A DNA stretch of 33,024 nucleotides from Nitrospirota bacterium (GTDB taxonomy: Bacteria; Nitrospirota; Thermodesulfovibrionia; Thermodesulfovibrionales; Magnetobacteriaceae): contig JADFXO010000003.1 of the NCBI GenBank assembly GCA_015233485.1, positions 1 through 33,024 of the forward strand. Direction: 5' to 3'. The stretch's first letter is position 1. Each line of letters starts with the position of its first letter. A program made the position numbers and the translations under genes. The notes beneath the pieces are model-generated. The model did not search any database and was not told the DNA's origin. It saw only the letters and a list, made by a program, of their open reading frames with translations. Of this stretch, positions 23,219 through 30,414 are shown in pieces.

Positions 23219-24004
23219 TTAGGGCTGCAAGTCGCCCTTGGCGTAGTAAAAACCATACGCCGCTAACTCATAAATACAGTCAAACGTACCTGCTATACCT
23301 TGCAGTGAGGGTACGAACGATGTCCATGAGAGTTTCCCCGCCGGCGGCTTGTTTGTCGAAAATATATCCGGTGTAAGGCCGAGGTTTTTGAACATGGCAA
23401 TTGATCTTCTCATATGCAGCCACGAGGTCACCAGCAGGAGCTTCGTTATTCGATTTCTCTGTACATAAGCCTTTACGCCCCTGGCCTCGTCCAAGGTTCT
23501 GTTTACCTTGGCGTAAAGGACAAGCTTGTTTTCATTAATCCCCTGAGACACCAGAAACAGCTTCACTTTCTCTGCCTCGTCAATGGATTTCTCCACCTTG
23601 TTAATGGGGCAGTATGTCCATTGCCCAAGCAGCAGTTCATCGGCATGGCCAGTCTTTACAAAGTGAACTCCAGCCAGTAATCTCTCGGTGCTGTTGGTCG
23701 TGTGTATGTAGTTTTTGGGTACGTAAAACAGCGAATCGTTTACGGAATACCATTCAACATCCAGCACCCCCGCTAAGACGACGGCCGCTTCATATTTTTC
23801 TTCAGGGTTATATGTATCCGCAACCCCCCACAAATTAGAAATCCAGTGAGGTGTAAACGATATGCTTAATAAATAAAAATACAGAGTCAGACAAATTGTA
23901 AAAATCCTTCTGTTTTTCTTTGTAACAACAAGAAAAACCATACCGGCAAAGACAAGCGTCAATGGGTTGATTAAAGTCAGCGCAACCATCTTAAATAAAA
24001 CCAT
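23219..24004 (-). CDS. DUF218 (YdcF/ElyC/SanA-type) membrane protein
   Basis: About 260 residues. Two hydrophobic segments at the N-terminus (about 5-25 and 34-54) anchor a DUF218 domain starting YEAAVVLAGVLDVEW. It continues with STERLLAGVHFVKTG, DEAEKVKLFLVSQGI and the conserved TLDEARGVKAYVQRN and LVTSWLHMRRS segments. ElyC in E. coli acts in peptidoglycan and undecaprenyl-phosphate-linked envelope assembly; the biochemical activity of most members is unknown. It is the first gene of the ketosynthase operon, with the next start immediately after its stop. I use the ATG at 24004. A TTG at 24010 and an ATG at 23989 are alternatives, and the predicted transcription start (about 24003) would favour 23989. 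Confidence 0.75.
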   Translation of the reverse strand: MVLFKMVALTLINPLTLVFAGMVFLVVTKKNRRIFTICLTLYFYLLSISFTPHWISNLWGVADTYNPEEKYEAAVVLAGVLDVEWYSVNDSLFYVPKNYIHTTNSTERLLAGVHFVKTGHADELLLGQWTYCPINKVEKSIDEAEKVKLFLVSQGINENKLVLYAKVNRTLDEARGVKAYVQRNRITKLLLVTSWLHMRRSIAMFKNLGLTPDIFSTNKPPAGKLSWTSFVPSLQGIAGTFDCIYELAAYGFYYAKGDLQP

Positions 24005-24009
24005 CAGCA

Positions 24010-24051
24010 ATTATATACGAATTGGCAAATATATGCCAACAATTATATACT
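24010..24051. promoter_or_regulatory. Interleaved divergent promoters sharing an 18-bp palindrome
   Basis: Leftward promoter: -35 TTGGCA (minus strand, 24034-24039), 18-base spacer, -10 TATAAT (minus strand, 24010-24015). Rightward promoter: -35 TTGGCA (24022-24027), 18-base spacer, -10 TATACT (24046-24051). The two -35 boxes are the arms of a perfect inverted repeat TTGGCA-N6-TGCCAA (24022-24039). RNA polymerase could hardly occupy both at once. The rightward transcript would start near 24058, right at the AAGGAGG ribosome site. Confidence 0.65.
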
Positions 24052-24071
24052 ATGCACAGAAGGAGGCCGAT

Positions 24072-25178
24072 ATGCTATTTGAACCATACGTCTTAAAAGA
24101 CATAAGGCTGGCTAACAGGCTGGTCCGCTCAGCCACATACGAAAAGGGAGCCGACGAAGAGGGGTTTGTCACGCCGGGGTTGATACAACGCTACGAGTAC
24201 CTTGCAAGGGGTGGGGTGGGCCTGATAATAACAGGAGGCGCGCCGGTACACCCATCAGGGAGGTTTGTGCCTCAGATGGTGGGGGCATACGACGATAAAT
24301 ATATAGACGGCCTAAGTGCGCTGGTCAGCGCCGTCCATGCCCTTGGCGGCAAAATAGCCATCCAAATCGCCCACGGTGGAAGGCAGTGCTACCCGGAGCT
24401 CCTGGGCGGCGAGCTGCCGGTTGCCCCGTCTGCCGTACATGAGCCTGTATTGAATATTACGCCCCGTGAAATGGCTGATGAGGAGATATGGGCGATGATA
24501 CACGCCTTTGGCGAGGCGGCAAGGCGGGCTAAGGCCGCCGGATTTGACGGCGTGCAGATACACGGAGCCCACGGCTATTTAGTAAACCAATTCCTGTCAT
24601 CTCATACAAACAGGAGGACAGACAAATGGGGCGGCGGCGAAGACAGGAGATTCCGTTTCCTTGAGGAAGTGTATAAGGCAATAAGAGAGGCGGTTGGCAG
24701 AGATTACCTCGTATTTATTAAAATGAACTCAAGCGACCACCTCTGCTGCGGCGGACTAAGGCCTGATGAGTCGCTGAGGATAGCGCAAAGACTTGAGACC
24801 CTCGGCATAGACGCGGTAGAGGTAAGCGGCGGCATGTATGAATCCAACCTAAGGCCGGCACGCACGAAGATACTGCATCCTGAGGACGAGGCATACTTTA
24901 AGGAACCGGCGGCATTATTTAAAATGTCGCTGAACATACCGGTGATACTCGTTGGAGGCATTAGAACGCGCGGCATTGCCGAGGAAATGCTGGTAAAAGG
25001 ATACGCCGACCTTATTTCGATGTCAAGGCCGCTGATAAGGGAACCTGACCTGCCGAATAAATTCAGGGCGGGCAAGGACAAGGCCGACTGCCAGTCATGT
25101 AACGCCTGCATGAATTTCAGAAAGCTTGATACGGTTAAATGTGTCCAGCTTCAAAAACTTAAGGAGCAGGGGCGGTAA
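24072..25178 (+). CDS. Old Yellow Enzyme-family NADH:flavin oxidoreductase / ene-reductase
   Basis: The ATG at 24072 follows GAAGGAGG; the longer frame from 23967 lacks support and would run through the promoter region. The 368-residue TIM barrel shows YEKGADEEGFVT, GGVGLIITGG, IAIQIAHGGRQC and the substrate-binding pair H164/H167 in QIHGAHGYLVNQFLS with SHTNRRTDKWGG. Phosphate-binding ILVGGIRT and LISMSRPLIREP complete the FMN site. The C-terminus carries C340, C343, C346 and C357, the 4Fe-4S ligand pattern of 2,4-dienoyl-CoA reductase-type members, but the NAD(P)-binding second half of those enzymes is absent. It would reduce activated C=C bonds with FMN. Divergent transcription from the ketosynthase operon hints at unsaturated acyl substrates; this is inference. 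Confidence 0.9.
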   Translation: MLFEPYVLKDIRLANRLVRSATYEKGADEEGFVTPGLIQRYEYLARGGVGLIITGGAPVHPSGRFVPQMVGAYDDKYIDGLSALVSAVHALGGKIAIQIAHGGRQCYPELLGGELPVAPSAVHEPVLNITPREMADEEIWAMIHAFGEAARRAKAAGFDGVQIHGAHGYLVNQFLSSHTNRRTDKWGGGEDRRFRFLEEVYKAIREAVGRDYLVFIKMNSSDHLCCGGLRPDESLRIAQRLETLGIDAVEVSGGMYESNLRPARTKILHPEDEAYFKEPAALFKMSLNIPVILVGGIRTRGIAEEMLVKGYADLISMSRPLIREPDLPNKFRAGKDKADCQSCNACMNFRKLDTVKCVQLQKLKEQGR

Positions 25179-25194
25179 TCGCAGCCGCGGCAAT

Positions 25195-26805
25195 ATGATT
25201 AACGCTGATGATACCGCCAAAGACAAGGGCAGCCTGGCGGCAGAGATTATGTTTATCGCGCTGGTTATATGTTCAGTGTTAGTGAGGGTGGTTAACATCG
25301 CCTCGCCGATACTGGAAGAACACGCCTTTCGCCAGACACAGACCGCCATAACTATATGGACTTTCGTAAAAGAGGGGATCAGCTTTTTTTCATACCAGAC
25401 GCCGGTATTTGGCCCGCCGTGGCAGGCGCCTTTTGAGTTTCCATTGTTTCAGGCGGCGGCTGCTGTAATAGTCAAAGCGGGACTGTCCAGCATAGACGTA
25501 GCGGCAAGACTGACAAATATAATCTTTTTCTATCTGTCCGCGTTTTTCTTATTTATTTTGTGCGGGCGTTTTTTTAGAGAACGGGGGATAGCTTATACGA
25601 TTGTGTTGTGTTATGTGTTGTCGCCGTATACGATATTCTGGAGCCGTACCAGCATGATAGACTATGCCTCTGTCGCTTTTGCGCTTGGATATTTTTATTT
25701 TTTTTTGCGTTTGCTTGAAGAAAATGAAGGGCTCTTCGTGTTGGGCGGTGCGGTCGTCCTCGGCGCCCTTGGATATCTGATAAAGATAACCACTATGCCG
25801 ACGGTTGTGTTTCCTCTGGCTTATTTAATCGTGAAACAACTGTGGAATAATTACAACAAGGCAGGCGGCGCACTACTGTCTTACCTTTTCCATGAAAAGG
25901 TATTTTTCATAAAACTCTTAACGGCAATTGTCGTGCCGTTTGCCGCGGGTTACCTCTGGACGGTACACGCGGATAACGTCAAAAACTCTTCTTTATTTAC
26001 TGAATGGCTCACATCAGGACATCTGGAGGGCTGGAACTATGGCACATGGAAACAGAGGACTGAATTGAGCAACTGGATGACTATCTTAGGCCATGTAAAA
26101 CCGTTTATGCCCTTTACGTTTGTGCTTGTACCCGCCGGCCTTGTTTTCGCGCTAAAACATCCGCGAAGATACATGGAATTTATTTACACAGGCCTTTTCG
26201 GGACACTTTTGACAGTCTTTATATTTTTTAATTTATACAGGGCACATAATTATTACCCTATGGCGGTTACGCCGTTTTTAGCGGTGGCGGCGGGATTTGC
26301 CATTTACCACATCTTTTTCTTTTTGCTGAAGAATAAAAAAAACACAGCGGCTTTACACTTAAAGGTATGTATTGCCGCCGCTTGTCTTACGTTGCTCGGA
26401 TATTATTACATAAAAACCGCCACAGCATATTTAGAGCGCCCATTGATTACAAATAAATATAGCCCAAGCACGATAAGCGACTTCATAAGGACTATAACCC
26501 CCCCCGATGAGTACATTATTATTACAGATCACTTGTGGAATCCAAGCATTCTCTACTACGCCAGACGCAAGGGCTTTATGATAAACAAAGACTATGACTA
26601 CGGCGCCGGTCTTCTGACATTCTTCAAGGAGCACAAGTTTACCACGATTGTCACAGTCAGCGATTATCCGGAGTTGCTTGCCAACTGGAGGTATGTCGTA
26701 AGGCTCTCGCCACAAGGCTATAAGATTATTGGCTACAATATCTACAAGGTAACGGACGACCCGGCGGTATACGAGGATTATAAAAAAATCAACGAAAAGA
26801 AATAG
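25195..26805 (+). CDS. GT39 (ArnT/PMT-like) membrane glycosyltransferase
   Basis: 536 residues with about 10-12 membrane helices. The first periplasmic loop carries ILEEHAFRQTQTA (E41-E42, H43, R46), matching the catalytic acidic residues and following basic motif of polyprenyl-phosphate-sugar-dependent GT-C enzymes. Typical following features are FGPPWQAPFEFPLFQ, AARLTNIIFFY, YTIFWSRTSMIDY and a soluble C-terminal domain from about residue 425 (PPDEYIIITDHLWNPSILYYARR). Such enzymes transfer a sugar from undecaprenyl/polyprenyl phosphate to lipid A, protein or polymer on the periplasmic side. I place the start at the ATG at 25195; an ATG at 25126 would overlap the previous gene and add 23 polar residues. 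No strong ribosome site is visible, so coupling with the upstream gene is possible. Confidence 0.85.
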   Translation: MINADDTAKDKGSLAAEIMFIALVICSVLVRVVNIASPILEEHAFRQTQTAITIWTFVKEGISFFSYQTPVFGPPWQAPFEFPLFQAAAAVIVKAGLSSIDVAARLTNIIFFYLSAFFLFILCGRFFRERGIAYTIVLCYVLSPYTIFWSRTSMIDYASVAFALGYFYFFLRLLEENEGLFVLGGAVVLGALGYLIKITTMPTVVFPLAYLIVKQLWNNYNKAGGALLSYLFHEKVFFIKLLTAIVVPFAAGYLWTVHADNVKNSSLFTEWLTSGHLEGWNYGTWKQRTELSNWMTILGHVKPFMPFTFVLVPAGLVFALKHPRRYMEFIYTGLFGTLLTVFIFFNLYRAHNYYPMAVTPFLAVAAGFAIYHIFFFLLKNKKNTAALHLKVCIAAACLTLLGYYYIKTATAYLERPLITNKYSPSTISDFIRTITPPDEYIIITDHLWNPSILYYARRKGFMINKDYDYGAGLLTFFKEHKFTTIVTVSDYPELLANWRYVVRLSPQGYKIIGYNIYKVTDDPAVYEDYKKINEKK

Positions 26806-26842
26806 CCGATGCCAAACCAGCCGGAGTACCCAAGCCGCCAAC

Positions 26843-26871
26843 GGGGGGATTATCCCCCTTCGTCTTTAATC
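26843..26871 (+). terminator. Hairpin terminator-like element after the GT39 gene
   Basis: GGGGG (26844-26848), loop ATTAT, CCCCC (26854-26858), with an outer G-T pair, followed by TTCGTCTTTAATCCTT. It lies 38 bases after the GT39 stop. The T-run is weak. The 11-base tail CGTCTTTAATC (26861-26871) is identical to that of the terminator at 16886-16916, indicating a repeated element. Confidence 0.5.
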
Positions 26872-26887
26872 CTTAGGCGGTGCCCGG

Positions 26888-26917
26888 TTGACATTGGATA
26901 GGGAAAAGTGCTACGCT
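26888..26917 (+). promoter_or_regulatory. Putative sigma-70 promoter of the two-CW gene
   Basis: A perfect -35 TTGACA (26888-26893), an 18-base spacer and a weak -10 TACGCT (26912-26917). The predicted start lies about 40 bases before the GTG at 26964, and AAAGGAGG (26948-26955) falls within the leader. Confidence 0.5.
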
Positions 26918-26963
26918 GAAAATAGAGGGGTGTTTGGTTGGCTCCGCAAAGGAGGTACTTATA

Positions 26964-27773
26964 GTGCACGAGGACATGTCTGACGGTATAGAGGGTAACG
27001 GCGGCAACGGCGGCCAAAAGGTGTTAGAAGCCCCGCAGGATGAATTGTCTGATGAGATAAGGCCGGAGACTCAGCATTCGGGGATAGCCCTTGCGGCAGT
27101 ACCCGGAAAGGTAAAGTTAAATTGCTGGGAATTCAACAAATGCGGGCGTGAGCCGGGCGGTGTGAAGGTTGATGAGCTTGGTGTCTGTCCCGTAACCATT
27201 GCGACCTCGTTCGATGGACTTCACAGTGGTACAAATGCCGGCAGGGCATGCTGGGCGGTTCCTTTCGCGTGCGGAGATGCAGATGGCAAAATGAGTGTTG
27301 CCAGTAAAATCAGAAAATGTACTAAATGTGAATTTCACCACCTCGTTATCAAAGAAGAGGAAAAGTATCAAAGCGCCCTGAAACATCTGAAAAAATTCAA
27401 TAAAGAAGAAAAAGAAAAGATATCCAAAGAGAGAAAACCTGAGGTATTTAAAGAGCCTGGACTGGTAAGGCATATATTCGAAAAAAGTATGCACACCGCC
27501 TACGGAGAGGACGCGGAGGTGGATTCCTTGTTCATAACGCTGCTCATAGGATGGGTGAGCCTGTGCCCGTCGGTCAGTTTTCTGGAAGGCAGCAAGCGTA
27601 TCTGTAAGGATGATCTCGTTGATGAGTTAATGGTTATTGATGCCATCGCGGACAATCCAAGGAGGCGCGCGGCCAGGACCGTGGCCAAGACTATGCTCAG
27701 GGCCGTCGGCAAACAAATCACCAGATACTTTGATCCGCTTGTGGATATCGCAAAAAAGAAAATCAAGAAATAA
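26964..27773 (+). CDS. Two-CW domain protein of unknown function
   Basis: 269 residues, cytosolic by composition. I chose GTG at 26964 because AAAGGAGG stands 8 bases upstream; a TTG at 26934 has no such site and an ATG at 26976 is further away. After a Gly/Asn-rich start comes a cysteine domain, about 52-125: C54-W55 (NCWEFNKCGREPGG), C60, C75 (LGVCP), C96-W97 (GRACWAVP), C103 and a CxxC pair C119/C122 (KCTKCEFHHLV). This two-CW pattern is found in redox or metal-associated signalling proteins of Nitrospirota and Deltaproteobacteria, with unknown function. A charged coiled coil (EEKYQSALKHLKKFNKEEKEK) and a ~100-residue helical C-terminal part follow. It converges on the sensor kinase operon with an 11-base overlap of 3' ends. 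Confidence 0.75.
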   Translation: MHEDMSDGIEGNGGNGGQKVLEAPQDELSDEIRPETQHSGIALAAVPGKVKLNCWEFNKCGREPGGVKVDELGVCPVTIATSFDGLHSGTNAGRACWAVPFACGDADGKMSVASKIRKCTKCEFHHLVIKEEEKYQSALKHLKKFNKEEKEKISKERKPEVFKEPGLVRHIFEKSMHTAYGEDAEVDSLFITLLIGWVSLCPSVSFLEGSKRICKDDLVDELMVIDAIADNPRRRAARTVAKTMLRAVGKQITRYFDPLVDIAKKKIKK

Positions 27774-30414
27774 GAGTATTTCTAACTAAGGACATTTGCT
27801 GAGGCAGAGGAAGTTTTACCGTAAAGGTAGTGCCCTTGCCGGCTGTGCTGTCGACAAGTATATCGCCTTGGTGTTCCTTTATTATCTTGTAACTTATCGA
27901 AAGCCCTAATCCTGTGCCCACTCCCACCGGTTTTGTAGTGAAAAACGGGTCAAAAATCCTGGTCTGTATCTCTGGAGGGATTCCCTTGCCGTTGTCGGTT
28001 ATCGCAATCTCTATCTTTTCAGTATCGACAGACGTTCTAATCTTAACCTCACCTTCGCCTTCTATCGCCTGACACGCGTTTATCAACAGGTTCATAAATA
28101 CCTGGTTGAATTTTGCCGAATAACACTGCAGCACCGGAATCTCCCCGTATTCTCTTACTATAACAATCCTGTTTTTATACTCATGATAGAGCAGCTCCAG
28201 CGTTGTGTCCAGTGATTCGTTGATGTTCATATCGGTTATATCGCTGATGTCGAGCCTTGCGAAATTCCTGAGATCCTGTACTATTTTCTTGATACGGTCT
28301 ATGCCCTCTTTCGTTTTTATGATGAGGGGTGAAATCCTGGACACTAAATAACTATAATTGATTTCCTGTTTATATTTATCGATTTCCGATTTGTCCACGG
28401 CAGAGGACTCAATCTTGTCGTATTTTTCAAGCAGGCCAAACAGCCTTTGGAAAAACTTCTCAAGGTTCCCTATGTTAGCATAGACAAAGGCAAGCGGATT
28501 ATTTATTTCGTGTGCCACGCCGGCCGTTAATACCCCCAAAGACGCCATCTTTGCCGATTGAACCAACTGCTCCTGGCTTTGCTGCAACTCAGTTAATGTC
28601 TTGGATAATTCCGCTGTACGCGCCTGCACCTCCGCCTCAAGATGCTCACTGTGCTGCCTTATCTTTTCCTCCAAATGTTTTCTTTCGGTGATGTCCTCGC
28701 AGCTTGTGGCGACGGCGGCCACAGTCCCGTCGTCGTCCATTACTACGTCCGACATCAGTTGCACGGGAAATGTGCTTCCATCTTTTCGCGCGTTTATACT
28801 TTCACGTTTCCACCTCTTTGTGCTTTTGTCAGTATTCACCCGAAACGCTATCAGCTCATCCTCTGTCAACGGCTTGCTTAATTCCTTCGGGGCCAGCATC
28901 CTGATATTGCTTCCTATGAGTTCACTGACCGTGTAGCCATGTATAGCGGCCTCGGCCTCGTTTGTATAAATAATTACTCCGTCCGCGTCTGTAATCGTAA
29001 ATCCTACCTGTGTTGTTTCTATGGCCTTTTTCAATAACCTAAGATTCTTATTCATTGCCGTTTCGATTTTCTTGCGGTCAGTTATGTTATGGGCTATAAT
29101 GATTACGGAGACTACGTTGTTTGAGTCGTCCAGCTCTGGGACAGATACGGCATGAAACCACCGGACGCCGTTAATCTGCATCTCTTTTTCTTGTCTTTCC
29201 CGTGACTGTACGGTCGTCTGCGTCAGGTGTATCATATTTTGAACAAAATCCGCATCGAATCCCAGCTCAGAAAACCTAATGATATGCCTACCGATAAAAT
29301 CTTCGGGCTTGAGCATCAAATAGAGGCCGCAGCTTGGGTTCATATAGCGGCATATATAATCGCTGTCGATACGGATTATTATATCCTGGCTGTTTTCTAC
29401 TATCGCGCGGAAGCCCACACGGTATTCGTCTCTGCTCTGGCGCAACTCAATCTCAAGGTTTTTTCGTTCCGTTATATCCCTCGATACCGAAACCATTCCA
29501 AAGACTTTGCCTGTTTCGGTAAATATCGGGTTTTTGATCGTCTCAAGATAGATATCCCCTTCCCAGCCGCTTATCTTGCGTTCGGTTTGAACTGCCGGAT
29601 TCTTTTCCTGGCGTAGTATGGTTGATTCCCCATCATGCCCAATTATCTTGTGCTCAATCTGAACTGGCTTTAAGGTCTCCAATACCTCCCTGTCACTCTC
29701 CCGTTCTTTTGCCGCGAATAGAGGCGGGAAGAGATCATCATACGTCCTGCCTATGATTTCCTGCTCGTCAAGGCCCAAGAATTCTTTAAAGGCGTTGTTT
29801 ATTAAAACGAATTTCCCGCTGATGTCTTTAATGCTTATCATATCCTTGATAGAGGCAAGTAAGGTGGTTAATTGCGAGGTAGTCTTCATGTTTACCGCGA
29901 TAATCTCCTCAAGTCCCCTTTTATTATTCTCAAGGTTGATGATGGCCCGATATGTCCTTAGGGCCAGGAGCATTGCTATGTTAAACTTCTCGCTGGTCAA
30001 TTCGGTCTTTTCCCTGTAATCGTTGATATCGTACTGGACGATGACATCGTGTTTCGGCGCCTGCCCGGGCTGCCCTGTCCTTAGAATAATCCGCACGAGA
30101 TTGTTTCTCAGTTTTTCTCTGATATATTTTGTGACAAGCAGCCCTGAATGGTCCTCTTCCATAACGACATCTAAAAGAATGACCGCGGTGTCGGGGTGTT
30201 CCTCCATGAGACGGTTTGCCTCGGCGCCTGAGTAGGCACTGATAAACTCAAGGGACTTGCCGTCATAGACAAAGTGTTTTAGCGCCAGGCGTGTCATATC
30301 GTGTATCTCCTGCTCATCGTCCGCTATCATTATCTTCCACTTTCCAGCCGTGGCCGGCACTGTGCCTTTGCCGCTGTATTGATAGTAGAACATCCCGGAG
30401 TTATCGTCAATCAC
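27763..30414 (-). CDS. REC-PAS-PAS-PAS hybrid sensor histidine kinase
   Basis: 883 residues, no membrane segment. The receiver domain (about 25-150) has D32-D33, phospho-acceptor D82 (VILLDVVMEEDHSG) and K136 in INDYREKTEL. The strings RIILRTGQPGQAP and YDINDYREKTELT are typical of receivers that precede DUF3369-type sensor regions. Three PAS domains follow (about 178-318, 330-450, 458-580), each ending with a DITERK/DRK linker. The transmitter has H635 in GVAHEINNPLAF, N-box NLLINACQAI and G-boxes DNGKGIPP and GTGLGLSI with the FDPFFTTKP lid. No heme or flavin ligand can be assigned. The start is a GTG overlapping the upstream kinase stop (GTGA), so both are co-expressed. No output regulator is encoded nearby. 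Confidence 0.92.
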   Translation of the reverse strand: MIDDNSGMFYYQYSGKGTVPATAGKWKIMIADDEQEIHDMTRLALKHFVYDGKSLEFISAYSGAEANRLMEEHPDTAVILLDVVMEEDHSGLLVTKYIREKLRNNLVRIILRTGQPGQAPKHDVIVQYDINDYREKTELTSEKFNIAMLLALRTYRAIINLENNKRGLEEIIAVNMKTTSQLTTLLASIKDMISIKDISGKFVLINNAFKEFLGLDEQEIIGRTYDDLFPPLFAAKERESDREVLETLKPVQIEHKIIGHDGESTILRQEKNPAVQTERKISGWEGDIYLETIKNPIFTETGKVFGMVSVSRDITERKNLEIELRQSRDEYRVGFRAIVENSQDIIIRIDSDYICRYMNPSCGLYLMLKPEDFIGRHIIRFSELGFDADFVQNMIHLTQTTVQSRERQEKEMQINGVRWFHAVSVPELDDSNNVVSVIIIAHNITDRKKIETAMNKNLRLLKKAIETTQVGFTITDADGVIIYTNEAEAAIHGYTVSELIGSNIRMLAPKELSKPLTEDELIAFRVNTDKSTKRWKRESINARKDGSTFPVQLMSDVVMDDDGTVAAVATSCEDITERKHLEEKIRQHSEHLEAEVQARTAELSKTLTELQQSQEQLVQSAKMASLGVLTAGVAHEINNPLAFVYANIGNLEKFFQRLFGLLEKYDKIESSAVDKSEIDKYKQEINYSYLVSRISPLIIKTKEGIDRIKKIVQDLRNFARLDISDITDMNINESLDTTLELLYHEYKNRIVIVREYGEIPVLQCYSAKFNQVFMNLLINACQAIEGEGEVKIRTSVDTEKIEIAITDNGKGIPPEIQTRIFDPFFTTKPVGVGTGLGLSISYKIIKEHQGDILVDSTAGKGTTFTVKLPLPQQMSLVRNTLIS

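Noticed and set aside
16911..24004. Complete aryl polyene or ladderane gene cluster
   Set aside because: Ketosynthases, partner proteins, methyltransferase and ligase fit loosely, but carrier proteins, ketoreductase, dehydratase and thioesterase, and the ladderane-type desaturase/radical SAM genes, are absent from the window.
23967..24071. Longer N-terminus for the Old Yellow Enzyme-type gene
   Set aside because: The extra 35 codons have no family likeness, cover the divergent promoters and overlap the opposite gene start; the ATG at 24072 has an excellent ribosome site.
25882..25902. Hairpin TACCTTTTC-CAT-GAAAAGGTA followed by TTTTTC inside the GT39 gene, terminator-like
   Set aside because: The stem is AT-rich with a 3-base loop and lies in the middle of an intact coding sequence; most likely chance from Phe/Leu/Lys codons.
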